Source: Flavimaribacter sp024343425 (GTDB lineage: Bacteria > Pseudomonadota > Alphaproteobacteria > Rhizobiales > Rhizobiaceae). From it: 64,000 bases of DNA. Shown piece by piece: positions 34,260 to 42,661 of the stretch. Each line of letters starts with the position of its first letter. Within the stretch, counting starts at the first letter, position 1. The position numbers and the translations under genes are program-made. The notes under the pieces were generated by a model. The model had not been told where the DNA came from. It saw nothing but the letters and a program-made list of their open reading frames with translations, and did not search any database. The stretch lies in the NCBI GenBank assembly GCA_965227645.1, contig OZ245773.1:434001-498000 (forward strand). The letters run 5' to 3'.

Positions 34260-35216
34260 TCAGTGTTCCTTCAGGCCGACGATCGTGCTGAAGTAATCGG
34301 CGGTGAAGAAGCCTGGATCGATCTCGACGAGCGCTGTGTGTTGCGGCCGTTCCACCCACATCGGATCGACCGATCGCCGGCCGGTTGGCTGGAACAGCGT
34401 CTGCCCGATGCCTGGTCCCTGTGTCGTGACGGCCATGGAGCCGCGCTGCTGCCGGTAGACGCCGGGTATGGTGAGCCAGGACAAAGCCATCACGTCATGC
34501 GGAATACATCCTTCAATGCCGCTGTGGCTGCGGTAAAATCGGGTGTAGAACTGCGCCATGTCGGCCAGCAGTCCTCCGACCCGTGAATTCGCGCTTCGCA
34601 GATCGGCGAAGAACGAGGGTGACAGAACCACTGGCGTCGTCACGTCCAGCGGCGCCAGAACGAGCGGCCAGTCCGCCGCAAACACGGCGTCGGCGGCATG
34701 CGGATCGTTCCATATATTCGCCTCCGCCACGGGCGAAACGTTGCCACGGCGATAGACAGCTCCGCCCATCACCACCACCGACTTGACGCGCTGCGTGATC
34801 GTCGGGTCGAGTTCCAGCGCCTTTGCCAGATTGGTGAGCGGTCCGACCGCGCAGATGTTGATTTCGCCCGGCATTTTGCGGGTGATCTCAACGAGGTATT
34901 CGGCGGCGCTTTGATCGACGGCGCGTCTTTTTGGCGCGTCCAGGTCGATGTCTCCCAGGCCGTTGTGGCCATGCACATAGTAGGAATGGGGATTGGGATT
35001 GATTTCCAGCGGCCGGGATTCACCCTGGGCGACGTCGGCGTTGTGACCGAAAAAATCGAGGAGGCACAAGGCGTTGCGCGTTGCCTCCGCCGCGGAGACG
35101 TTGCCGAAGATCGTGGTCAGTCCCAAAAGGTCGATTTCCGGATGGGCGACCGCATAGGCAATGGCCATCGTATCGTCGATACCTGGATCGGTATCGATAA
35201 CTACCTTGTGTTTCAT
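34260..35216 (-). CDS. Inosine-uridine-preferring nucleoside hydrolase family protein
   Basis: The 318-residue protein starts with KHKVVIDTDPGIDDTMAI, the Ca2+-binding DTDPGxDD motif that defines the family. It also contains NICAVGPLTNLA, VVMGGAVYRRGNVSPVAEANIWNDPHAA and a C-terminal conserved Asp (VIDTD partner in HDVMAL). These enzymes cleave the N-glycosidic bond of ribonucleosides for salvage. Length is normal and no signal peptide is seen. It is divergent from the GNAT gene and its end lies 44 bases from the SDR stop. Confidence 0.9.
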   Translation of the reverse strand: MKHKVVIDTDPGIDDTMAIAYAVAHPEIDLLGLTTIFGNVSAAEATRNALCLLDFFGHNADVAQGESRPLEINPNPHSYYVHGHNGLGDIDLDAPKRRAVDQSAAEYLVEITRKMPGEINICAVGPLTNLAKALELDPTITQRVKSVVVMGGAVYRRGNVSPVAEANIWNDPHAADAVFAADWPLVLAPLDVTTPVVLSPSFFADLRSANSRVGGLLADMAQFYTRFYRSHSGIEGCIPHDVMALSWLTIPGVYRQQRGSMAVTTQGPGIGQTLFQPTGRRSVDPMWVERPQHTALVEIDPGFFTADYFSTIVGLKEH

Positions 35217-35378
35217 GGTGCGGATCCCTCGTGTCCCGAAGAAAAGAGAGACCGGTAGTGGCCGATCTTGATTGCCAGGTCAACACCTTCCTCAAAGCCA
35301 GAAGCTGCTGGCGGGCTTCAACCGCCGCCCTTTTTGAAATAACACTGAGCTGATGCATCAAGGAGGCCACCGCCGATC

Positions 35379-35834
35379 ATGAACCCGAACCTTGTCATCC
35401 GCCCTCTCGAGCCGTCCGACGAGCCTGAATGGCGGCGGTTGTGGACGGCCTATCTGGAGTTTTACGAAACATCAGTGGGCGAAGAGGTCTACCGATCGTC
35501 TTTTGATCGGATGCTGGCAGGCAACGCCGGCGCGCCGAACGAGTATCGCGGGCTGATCGCCGAGCTTGACGGCAAGCCGGTCGGGATCGTGCATTTCCTG
35601 TTTCACAGGCATGGCTGGCGCATCGAGAATGTCTGTTACCTGCAGGACCTCTACGTAGATCCTGAGGCGAGGGGACAAGGCGTTGGGCGCGCGCTGATCG
35701 AAGCCGTATACAGCGCCGCCGATGCTGAAGGGTGTCCGTCGGTCTACTGGCTAACCCAGGATTTCAATACGCAGGCGCGCAAGCTCTACGACCGGATCGG
35801 CGCGCTCACTCCGTTCATCAAGTATCAGCGCTGA
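35379..35834 (+). CDS. GNAT family N-acetyltransferase
   Basis: The 151-residue single-domain protein shows the acetyl-CoA-binding loop LQDLYVDPEARGQGVGRALIEAV (motif A, R/Q-x-x-G-x-G/A) and a C-terminal strand with LTQDFNTQARKLYDRIGA (motif B). The acceptor is unknown; this subgroup often acetylates small amines or diamines. It converges on the ArsR gene with only six bases between stops. Confidence 0.88.
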   Translation: MNPNLVIRPLEPSDEPEWRRLWTAYLEFYETSVGEEVYRSSFDRMLAGNAGAPNEYRGLIAELDGKPVGIVHFLFHRHGWRIENVCYLQDLYVDPEARGQGVGRALIEAVYSAADAEGCPSVYWLTQDFNTQARKLYDRIGALTPFIKYQR

Positions 35835-35840
35835 TTTGGG

Positions 35841-36182
35841 TCAGGCCGGCTCAAGCACCGGCGCGCAATAGAGCGCGTAGAGCGTTTCGAGAACTGCGCT
35901 GACTTCGTGAGAGGCGATCGAATAATAGATCGTCTGCGCCTCGCGACGCGTTTTCACGAGATCGAGCGCGCGGAGCTTCGCCAGATGCTGGGAAAGCGCC
36001 GACTGGCTGAGATTGACGTTCTCGGCCAGCGCATTCACGGACATTTCGCCTTTTACCAGGTTGCAGAGCACGAGAAGCCGGTTTGCGTTCGCCATGGCGC
36101 CCAGCAGGCAGGCCGCCCTTTCGGCGTTCTCCTCCAGTTTCTCCGTGTCGAGAATCATTTCTTCGTCAATTACTGCCGTCAT
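35841..36182 (-). CDS. ArsR-family transcriptional regulator
   Basis: The 113-residue protein is a winged helix-turn-helix. LLGAMANANRLLVLCNLV opens the domain, MSVNALAENVNLSQSALSQHLAKLRALDLV is the helix-turn-helix with recognition helix, and KTRREAQTIYYSIAS is the wing. The CxC or other metal sites of ArsR/SmtB sensors are not apparent, although single Cys residues occur (C25, C38). Its start overlaps the HugZ-like gene end by 17 bases, so it is the last gene of a four-gene minus-strand operon and could be an autoregulator of it. The signal is unknown. Confidence 0.88.
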   Translation of the reverse strand: MTAVIDEEMILDTEKLEENAERAACLLGAMANANRLLVLCNLVKGEMSVNALAENVNLSQSALSQHLAKLRALDLVKTRREAQTIYYSIASHEVSAVLETLYALYCAPVLEPA

Positions 36183-36954
36183 CGTTCAATTGATTATCCA
36201 TTGTTTTTCGCGCCTTTTGGGCGAGCGTCACCAGTTCAGGCCTCAATTGGGCCGCGGTCTTCAAAATTGGGTTGAATTCTACACGACTGACGCGCTCAGA
36301 GCGAATCATATCAAAACCCGCCGCATCGACGGTCGCCAGTTTCCAGCCGTCGCCGCTTTGTCCGGCGAGCACTTTGGCGTAGAGATCGACCGCGTCCGAG
36401 TGGTCTTCGTTCATGTGTTCGACCGCGCGTTCTTCCATCGCGGCGAGTTCTTCGTTCGCCGGCGAATCGATGCGGATGTCGTCGGGCGCAAGCCGGTAAG
36501 CCTTGCCAAAGCCGCCATTCAGGCTGGCTGACAACGGCTCCAGCCGAAAGAACAGGAAATCCGCGAAATCGGCGTAGAGCGCAGATTTGGGATGGCGTCT
36601 GACGAAACGGCTTCGAACGGAAGCGTGACGGGGATCGTCGCGGTCGATCTTGATCGCAGAACAGACAAGGCTGATGCGGGGATGGGCCAGTGGATCGCCC
36701 TTGCCGGGCTCACCGACGAGCAGGCTTGAACGCTGATCGGCGAGCAGGCCAGACGTATGCTCCGACAGGCGGGACACGAGGATCACCGGAACGCCGTCGT
36801 ACGCGGTCGCGACAGCCACACGGCTGGCGAAGGGTGCGCCGGTTTCGGCGTGCAAAACCGCAAGCGCGCCGAAGCGTGCGGTACGGACAAGCCGCGTCGC
36901 CAGCGCGCGCGCCTGTTCGTCCGTTTCGAGAATGGTGGCCTTTGTCTCCGCCAT
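36166..36954 (-). CDS. HugZ-like heme utilisation / pyridoxamine-phosphate-oxidase-fold protein
   Basis: The 262-residue protein has an N-terminal split-barrel FMN-binding-like domain (about 10-150: RFGALAVLHAETGAPFASRVAVATAYDG, then LLVGEPGKGDPLAHPRISL). A C-terminal DUF2470-type domain (about 165-260) carries EERAVEHMNEDHSDAVDLYAK and DAAGFDMIRSE. This two-domain layout is that of HugZ, which binds and degrades heme. The HMNEDH segment is the typical DUF2470 landmark. Gene order places it 3 bases after the CaiB-type gene and overlapping ArsR. The heme link to CoA chemistry is not understood. Confidence 0.84.
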   Translation of the reverse strand: MAETKATILETDEQARALATRLVRTARFGALAVLHAETGAPFASRVAVATAYDGVPVILVSRLSEHTSGLLADQRSSLLVGEPGKGDPLAHPRISLVCSAIKIDRDDPRHASVRSRFVRRHPKSALYADFADFLFFRLEPLSASLNGGFGKAYRLAPDDIRIDSPANEELAAMEERAVEHMNEDHSDAVDLYAKVLAGQSGDGWKLATVDAAGFDMIRSERVSRVEFNPILKTAAQLRPELVTLAQKARKTMDNQLNDDGSN

Positions 36955-36957
36955 TGC

Positions 36958-37983
36958 CTAACTCTTGAATTTCGGCGCGGATCCCGGCATCACGCCATTT
37001 TGCCACGTAAAACTGTTTCGCGCCTGGTTGTGCGGATGGGACGCTGCTTCCTCGGGCGAAAGAACGGGCGTCACGCAGGCGTCGATCCCGGTAAAAATCG
37101 CTTCCCATTCGTCCCGCTGCCTTTGTGCGAATGTATCGCCCAGAAGCCGCCTCAGTTCCTCCCAGCGGGTTTGGTCGTATTGCGCTTTCTTCCATTCGGT
37201 GTCGAGACCCAGCGTATCAACGAGATTTGCGAAGAACTGCGGCTCGAGCGGCGCCACGGCAACGAATTTCGCGTCGGCGGTTTCATAGCAATCGTAGAAG
37301 GGACAGCCGCTGTCGAGCAGGTTTTCGCCGCGCTTCTCGACATTCCACATGCCGGAGGCGATGAAGGAGAAGATCGGGGTTGCAAGAAGCGCCGAACCTT
37401 CAACCATGGCCGCATCGATGACCTGTCCCCGACCGGTCCGCACACGCTCGAACAGCGCCGCCAGCACGCCGGTGACGAGCATCATCGTACCGCCGGCGTA
37501 ATCGCCGACGAGATTGAGCGGCGGCGTTGGGGGAGCGTTTTTGCGGCCGATGAGGGAGAGAACGCCCGACATGGCGATGTAATTCAGATCGTGCCCGGCG
37601 GTCGCGGACATCGGTCCGTCCTGACCGTATCCTGTCATGCGAGCATAGATCAGGCCCGGATTGACCTTATGCGCAGGCTCGGGGCCAAGGCCAAGCCGTT
37701 CCATGACGCCTGGTCGAAAGCCTTCCACCAGCACGTCGGCCGCCGCGATGAGGCGCATCGCCTCGTCATGTCCGTCCGGCGATTTGAGGTCGATCTCGCG
37801 GATCTCCCGCAACAGCATATCGGGGTTAGTTTCGGGATTCAGCTTTATAAAGGTCGCAGCGCGCCTGGCCGCTTCGATGCGCGTGACCTGGGCGCCCATG
37901 CCGGCCAGAAGATAACAGGCGAACGGGGCGGGCCCGAGGCCCGCCATCTCGACGATTTTGATGCCGTCGAGCGGTCCCTTCAT
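36958..37983 (-). CDS. Family III CoA-transferase / alpha-methylacyl-CoA racemase-like protein
   Basis: The 341-residue protein begins PLDGIKIVEMAGLGPAPFACYLLAGMGAQVTRIE, the usual start of the CaiB/BaiF class. VLVEGFRPGVMERLGLG and GYGQDGP are class motifs. The His in AGHDLNYIAMSG and the Asp in VGDYAGG match the racemase catalytic pair rather than the single transferase Asp, so racemisation of 2-methylacyl-CoA is the better guess. It is slightly short for the family. One base separates it from the upstream SDR and three from the downstream HugZ-like gene, so co-expression is near certain. Confidence 0.86.
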   Translation of the reverse strand: MKGPLDGIKIVEMAGLGPAPFACYLLAGMGAQVTRIEAARRAATFIKLNPETNPDMLLREIREIDLKSPDGHDEAMRLIAAADVLVEGFRPGVMERLGLGPEPAHKVNPGLIYARMTGYGQDGPMSATAGHDLNYIAMSGVLSLIGRKNAPPTPPLNLVGDYAGGTMMLVTGVLAALFERVRTGRGQVIDAAMVEGSALLATPIFSFIASGMWNVEKRGENLLDSGCPFYDCYETADAKFVAVAPLEPQFFANLVDTLGLDTEWKKAQYDQTRWEELRRLLGDTFAQRQRDEWEAIFTGIDACVTPVLSPEEAASHPHNQARNSFTWQNGVMPGSAPKFKS

Positions 37984-37984
37984 G

Positions 37985-38746
37985 TCACTTGGGCGCCAGG
38001 CGAATGGCTCCGTCCAGACGGATCGTCTCGCCGTTCAGCATGGTGTTTTCCAGAATATGCATGACCAGACTGGCGTAATCTTCCGGTGTGCCGAGGCGCG
38101 AGGGGAAGGGGACGGCTGCCGCAAGGCTGTCGCGGATTTCCTGGGTCATGCCCATCAGCATCGGCGTGCCGAAGATGCCGGGCGCGATCGTCATGACGCG
38201 GATGCCGAAGCGGGCAAGTTCGCGCGCCGCCGGAAGCGTCATGGAATGGATGCCGCCCTTGGATGCGGAATAGGCCGCCTGGCCGATCTGGCCGTCGAAG
38301 GCGGCGACCGAAGCGGTCGAGATGATCACCGCGCGCTCATTGTCGTCGAGCGGATCGAGCTTCGAGGCGCGATCGGCGACCAGTCGCATCAGATTGAAGG
38401 AGCCGATGAGATTGACGTTGATCACCCGGGAAAACAATTCGAGGTCGTGCGGGCCTTCGCGACCGACAATGCGGCCGGCGTTGGCGATGCCCGCGCAATT
38501 GATGAGAATACGTGCTTCGCCATGCGCCTCGGCGGCTTTGGCGACCGCTTCTTCGGCGCTCGGTCCGCTTGCGACATCGCAGGTCAGGGCGATCCCGCCG
38601 ATCTCGTCAGCGACGGCTTTGGCTTGTTCCGCATTGATGTCGAGCACGGCGACCTTGGCGCCGGCGGCGGCAAGCGCGCGCGCAGTTCCGGCGCCGAGAC
38701 CCGATCCGCCTCCCGTGACAATGGCGGCTTGTCCTTCTGTTTTCAT
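37985..38746 (-). CDS. SDR, 3-hydroxyacyl-CoA dehydrogenase type 2-like
   Basis: The 253-residue protein shows TGGGSGLG, LDINAEQ (Asp for NAD preference), NCAGIANAGRIVG, SASVAAFDGQIGQAAYSASKGG (catalytic Ser, Tyr, Lys) and APGIFGTPML with a PFPSRLG insertion. The last features and overall length match HSD10-type 3-hydroxyacyl-CoA dehydrogenases, which act in branched-chain fatty acid and isoleucine breakdown. Pairing with the racemase-like CoA gene one base downstream fits methyl-branched acyl-CoA oxidation. It is first in the four-gene operon ending with ArsR. Confidence 0.88.
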   Translation of the reverse strand: MKTEGQAAIVTGGGSGLGAGTARALAAAGAKVAVLDINAEQAKAVADEIGGIALTCDVASGPSAEEAVAKAAEAHGEARILINCAGIANAGRIVGREGPHDLELFSRVINVNLIGSFNLMRLVADRASKLDPLDDNERAVIISTASVAAFDGQIGQAAYSASKGGIHSMTLPAARELARFGIRVMTIAPGIFGTPMLMGMTQEIRDSLAAAVPFPSRLGTPEDYASLVMHILENTMLNGETIRLDGAIRLAPK

Positions 38747-38830
38747 CTCGAATCTCTCCCTATGAATTCCGTGGCCGGAGCGCGGCGCGACTGTTGGTTT
38801 GAAGCCGCCCGTTAGCCGGCTGCAGGACGG

Positions 38831-39892
38831 CTACTCGGTGGCAGATTGGCGGTGACGGGTCAAGCCCCTGACAATGTCTTGCGAGGTTATCGAACCGACG
38901 ATGCGGCCGTTGCTGACGATCCCTACGGCGCCGGGTTTGGCGGCGATCGAATCCAGAATGTCGACCAGCGGCGTGTCCGGAGCCGCCGTTGCCGAAAAGC
39001 TGTCTTTCGACGCCGCTTCGCTGATGCCCTCGGCCATGACGTCGGAGGCGATGAGCATGGAGAGCGGGTTCATGTTGGCGACGAAATCCGCGACGTATTC
39101 GTTGGCCGGGTTCTGGACGATTTCCTGCGGCGTGCCGCATTGCACGATCCGGCCGCCTTCCATGATGGCGATGCGATTGCCGATCCGGAAAGCCTCGTCG
39201 AGATCGTGACTGACGAAGATGATGGTCTTTTGCAACTGCGCCTGGAGCTGGAGCAATTCATCCTGCAGACGCGTGCGGATCAGGGGGTCGAGCGCTGAAA
39301 AGGGCTCGTCCATGAGCAGGATGGGCGCGCCGGTTGCAAAAGCTCGCGCAAGACCGACGCGCTGCTGCATGCCGCCCGAAAGTTCGTTGACCTTGCGATC
39401 CGCCCATTGCGATAGCCCGACGAGGTCGAGTTGCTCGCGCACACGTGATTTGCGTTCCGCGGTGGAAACGCCGGCGAGTTCCAGCCCGAAGCCGACATTG
39501 TCCTCGACCGTGCGCCAGGGCAACAGTCCAAATTGCTGAAAGACCATGGCGACGCGGTTGGTTCTCAGCTTCCGCAGTTCTTTCGCCGAACATTGTTGCG
39601 GATTGACGAAACCGGACCCGCTGTCGACCAGCGTCTGACCGCGCGCGACCGGGTTGAGGCCGTTGACGGCGCGAAGGAGCGTCGATTTGCCCGAGCCGGA
39701 CAATCCCATGAGGACGATGATCTCGCCTTCCATGACATCGAGTTCTGCGCCGGCGACGCCGAGGATCTGTCCGGTCGCCTTCTGAATGGCGTCGCGGCTT
39801 TCGCCCCGGTCTATCAGCGGCAGCGCCGACGCCGGATCGTCGCCGAAGACGATGTCGACATTCTGGAAACGAACCACCGGATCGCCAATCAT
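38831..39892 (-). CDS. choV: Choline ABC transporter ATP-binding protein
   Basis: The 353-residue ATPase has an intact nucleotide site: GLSGSGKST (Walker A), LSGGMQQRVGLARA (signature), LLMDEPFSALDP (Walker B) and VSHDLDEA (switch His). The N-terminal extension before Walker A and the C-terminal CBS-like region (about 285-345) are typical of the ProV/OpuA quaternary-amine class. ChoV energises choline uptake with ChoW and ChoX. Its ATG overlaps the ChoW stop by four bases (ATGA). The CBS region is short, probably one repeat, so sensing of ionic strength may be weak. Confidence 0.9.
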   Translation of the reverse strand: MIGDPVVRFQNVDIVFGDDPASALPLIDRGESRDAIQKATGQILGVAGAELDVMEGEIIVLMGLSGSGKSTLLRAVNGLNPVARGQTLVDSGSGFVNPQQCSAKELRKLRTNRVAMVFQQFGLLPWRTVEDNVGFGLELAGVSTAERKSRVREQLDLVGLSQWADRKVNELSGGMQQRVGLARAFATGAPILLMDEPFSALDPLIRTRLQDELLQLQAQLQKTIIFVSHDLDEAFRIGNRIAIMEGGRIVQCGTPQEIVQNPANEYVADFVANMNPLSMLIASDVMAEGISEAASKDSFSATAAPDTPLVDILDSIAAKPGAVGIVSNGRIVGSITSQDIVRGLTRHRQSATE

Positions 39893-40725
39893 TTGCCGTC
39901 TCCCGCTCTGAGCACCCGATCAAGCACGATGGCGATGACGACGATGACGAAGCCCGCCTCGAAACCGAGAGCAGTGTTGACGGAGTTCAGGGCGCGAACG
40001 ACCGGAACGCCCAACCCGTCGGCGCCGACCAGGGCCGCGATCACGACCATCGAAAGCGACAGCATGATCGTCTGGGTGAGACCCGCCATGATTTGCGGCA
40101 TGGCGTAGGGGAGTTCGACTTTCCAGAGCAACTGTCGCGGCGTCGCGCCGAAAGCTTCGCCTGCTTCAAGCAGGGACTGCGGCGTCGAGGTGATTCCCAG
40201 ATGTGTCAGCCGGATGGGCGCCGGCAGGACGAAGATCGCCGTGGCGATCAGGCCCGGAACCATGCCGATGCCGAAGAAGATGATCGCCGGGATGAGATAG
40301 ACGAAGCTCGGCAGCGTCTGCATCAGGTCCAGCACCGGACGCAGCGCTGCGTAGAGTTTCGGCCTGTGGGCGGCGGCGATGCCGACCGGCACGCCGATCA
40401 CCATGCACAAAATGCAGGCCGTCATGACGAGGGTCAGCGTTTCCGTGGTTTCCGTCCAGTACCCCTGGTTGACCACAAAGAGCAGGCTGAGAAGGACAAA
40501 GACGGTGATCGGCCACGACCTTCGAATGACGAAGGCGATCGCGGTAAGAGCCAGGATGACGACGAGTGGCGGCGGGGTTTGAAGGACCCACATGATGGCG
40601 TCGATCACAGTTCCGAGAATTTCGGCCAGTCCGTCGAAAAACCAGTCGGCGTTGTCCGTGAGCCAGTCAACGACGGCCTTCGACCACTTGCCGATGGGAA
40701 TCTTGTACTCCGTCAGCCATTCCAT
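39889..40725 (-). CDS. choW: Choline ABC transporter permease
   Basis: The 278-residue protein has about six membrane helices and the binding-protein-dependent permease loop EAGEAFGATPRQLLWKVELPYAMPQIMAGLTQTIM (EAA motif, about 185-220), which contacts ChoV. LDLMQTLPSFVYLIPAIIFFGIG is the conserved inner-helix segment of the ProW family. Genes before and after complete the transporter. It begins 179 bases after the ChoX stop; a hairpin lies in that gap. Confidence 0.9.
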   Translation of the reverse strand: MEWLTEYKIPIGKWSKAVVDWLTDNADWFFDGLAEILGTVIDAIMWVLQTPPPLVVILALTAIAFVIRRSWPITVFVLLSLLFVVNQGYWTETTETLTLVMTACILCMVIGVPVGIAAAHRPKLYAALRPVLDLMQTLPSFVYLIPAIIFFGIGMVPGLIATAIFVLPAPIRLTHLGITSTPQSLLEAGEAFGATPRQLLWKVELPYAMPQIMAGLTQTIMLSLSMVVIAALVGADGLGVPVVRALNSVNTALGFEAGFVIVVIAIVLDRVLRAGDGK

Positions 40726-40861
40726 GGCTGGCCCCCGCCTTTCCTGATAGTCCCCGACATGAATGTAAAATGTCGGACCAGCATCACCATATCATTTTGT
40801 TGAAACGTTTCGAGAGAGTATTGCGGCGCGGTTCGCGCGCTTTGGCTGCAGACAATAAAGA

Positions 40862-40889
40862 TCCGCCCCGGAGGTGACGCCGGGGCGGA
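40862..40889 (-). terminator. Hairpin between choX and choWV
   Basis: TCCGCCCCGG (40862-40871) and CCGGGGCGGA (40880-40889) form a perfect 10-bp stem with an 8-base loop. On the transcribed minus strand it is followed by TCTTTATTG. Placed 15 bases after the choX stop, it may partially terminate transcription and stabilise choX mRNA, so that binding protein exceeds permease. Confidence 0.7.
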
Positions 40890-40904
40890 GTGATCGAATG
40901 TTCC

Positions 40905-41849
40905 TCAGAGACCGAGGCTGGATTTAACGGCCGGCATGGCGTCGCCGCCGTCGAGCGTCGTCACGCCCTCGAGCCAGGGAGCGAGCGCGTCCGGATTGGC
41001 CTTCAGCCAGGCCTTGGCCGCATCCTGAGGATCTTCGCCGTCGTCGAGGATCGCGCCCATGATCTCGTTTTCCATGGCGAGCGTGAACTTCAGGTTCTTC
41101 AGGAACTGGCCGACATTCGGACAGTCGTCGGTGTAGCCGGCGCGCACATTGGTGTAGACGGTCGCGCCGCCGAAGTCGGGTCCGAAAACGTCGTCGCCGC
41201 CTGAAAGGTAGGTGAGGTCGAAATTGGCGTTCATCGGATGCGGCGCCCAGCCGAGAAACACGATCGGCTGGTCGCGCTTCACGTCGCGCGCCACCTGGGC
41301 GAGCATGCCCTGCTCGGACGATTCGACGAGTTCGAAATCCTTCAGACCGAACGTATCGGACGAGATCATGTCGAGGATCAGGCGATTGCCGTCATTTCCG
41401 GGCTCGATGCCGTAGATCTTGCCGTCGAGAGCGTCCTTGTTTTCGGCGATCTTGCTGAAATCGTCGATGCCGAGCTTGGCGCCTGCGGCGTTGGTCGCGA
41501 GCGTGTATTTCGCGCCTTCGAGGTTCTCGCGAACCGTCTCGACCGATCCGTCTTCGCGGTAGGGCGCGATGTCGGCTTCCATGGTCGGCATCCAGTTGCC
41601 GAGGAACACGTCGATATCGCCTTCCTTGAGCGCGGTGTAGGTGACGGGCACGGAAAGAACCTTGACGTCGGCTTCGTAACCAAGCGCTTCGAGAACGCTG
41701 GTCGTGGCCGCCGTGGTCGCTGTGATGTCCGTCCAGCCGACGTCGGAGAAGGTCACCGTGCCGCAGCTTTCCGGATCCGCCGCCAGAGACGGGGCGGCGA
41801 TGGCCGCGCTCATGGCGAAAGCGAGGATGGATGTTGTGATAGTCTTCAT
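40905..41849 (-). CDS. choX: Choline-binding periplasmic protein
   Basis: The 314-residue protein has a signal peptide (about 1-23, ending SLAAD) and an OpuAC-type binding domain. Trp residues in FSDVGWTDIT, FLGNWMPTME and FLGWAPHPMN and a Tyr in AKYTLAT fit the aromatic box that cages the choline ammonium group in rhizobial ChoX. GIEPGNDGNRLI is another family landmark. It is first in the choXWV unit and divergent from betI, with a BetI-like palindrome between them, so repression in the absence of choline is expected. Confidence 0.92.
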   Translation of the reverse strand: MKTITTSILAFAMSAAIAAPSLAADPESCGTVTFSDVGWTDITATTAATTSVLEALGYEADVKVLSVPVTYTALKEGDIDVFLGNWMPTMEADIAPYREDGSVETVRENLEGAKYTLATNAAGAKLGIDDFSKIAENKDALDGKIYGIEPGNDGNRLILDMISSDTFGLKDFELVESSEQGMLAQVARDVKRDQPIVFLGWAPHPMNANFDLTYLSGGDDVFGPDFGGATVYTNVRAGYTDDCPNVGQFLKNLKFTLAMENEIMGAILDDGEDPQDAAKAWLKANPDALAPWLEGVTTLDGGDAMPAVKSSLGL

Positions 41850-41918
41850 GCGGGGCCCCTGTTTTTCTGTTTTACACTTCCCCGCCTATCGCGCCATAAA
41901 CAGCGAGAATTTGCAAGC

Positions 41919-41944
41919 TTTATTGAATGTGCGTTCAAAATAAA
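41919..41944. promoter_or_regulatory. Probable BetI operator
   Basis: TTTATTGAA (41919-41927) and TTCAAAATAAA (41934-41944) are near-symmetrical arms around TGTGCG. The pattern ATTGAN6TTCAA with A/T flanks resembles the proteobacterial BetI box. It lies 70 bases upstream of choX and about 60 upstream of betI, placed to control both. Confidence 0.7.
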
Positions 41945-42002
41945 TCGCCTGCCGCGCGAAAAATGACGCATAATCGGTACGTTGACAAGTGAAGGGACGA
42001 AA

Positions 42003-42575
42003 ATGCCGAAGGTGGGAATGGAGCCAATCAGGCGCAAGTCGCTGGTCGAGGCGGCGATTTCCGCGATCCACTCCAAGGGTTCGATCGACGTCACGATCCG
42101 TGAAATCGCCCAGCGCGCCGGCGTTTCGCAGGGGCTTGCCCACCACTACTTCAACAACAAGGAAGATCTGCTGCTGTCGGCGATGCGTCATTTGCTGGCG
42201 GAATATGGGCGCGAGGTGCGGGCGAAGCTCGAAGAGGCGACAACGCCTCATGAACGCCTGATTGCGATCATCCAGGCCAGTCTCGGTTCCGAACAGTTCC
42301 GGCCTGAGACGATTTCGGTCTGGCTTGTGTTTTATGTTCACGCGCAGGAGTCGAACAAGGCGCACGCACTGCTGTCGATCTATTCGCGTCGGCTGCGATC
42401 GAACCTGATTTACAATCTCAAACCGCTGATCGGTGAGCGGTCCAGCGCCGTCGCCGAAGGCATGGCCTCGATGATCGACGGGCTCTATATCCGCAAGGCG
42501 CTCGGCAGCCTTCCGGCGGATATGTCCGCCGCGGAACTGGTTGGGGACTATCTGGAAAGACAGATCGGACAGTAA
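42003..42575 (+). CDS. betI: BetI, TetR-family choline-responsive repressor
   Basis: The frame opens at 41982, but the ATG at 42003 gives the family's conserved beginning MPKVGMEPIRRKSLVEAA and has an AAGGGA ribosome site. The product has 190 residues. The N-terminal helix-turn-helix is ITIREIAQRAGVSQGLAHHYF-like (about residues 28-48), and the C-terminal BetI domain contains VSVWLVF-type and YIRKALG segments. BetI normally represses bet genes until choline binds. No betA, betB or betC is found in this window, so its visible target is choXWV, divergent at 41849. Confidence 0.92.
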   Translation: MPKVGMEPIRRKSLVEAAISAIHSKGSIDVTIREIAQRAGVSQGLAHHYFNNKEDLLLSAMRHLLAEYGREVRAKLEEATTPHERLIAIIQASLGSEQFRPETISVWLVFYVHAQESNKAHALLSIYSRRLRSNLIYNLKPLIGERSSAVAEGMASMIDGLYIRKALGSLPADMSAAELVGDYLERQIGQ

Positions 42576-42661
42576 GGCGGGGAAAACCGCTTCTCGCTGC
42601 TTGCTGCATGGAGCGCGGCTCCTATGGTGCGTCCGGACGAATTCGAATTCGGGATGGGGAT

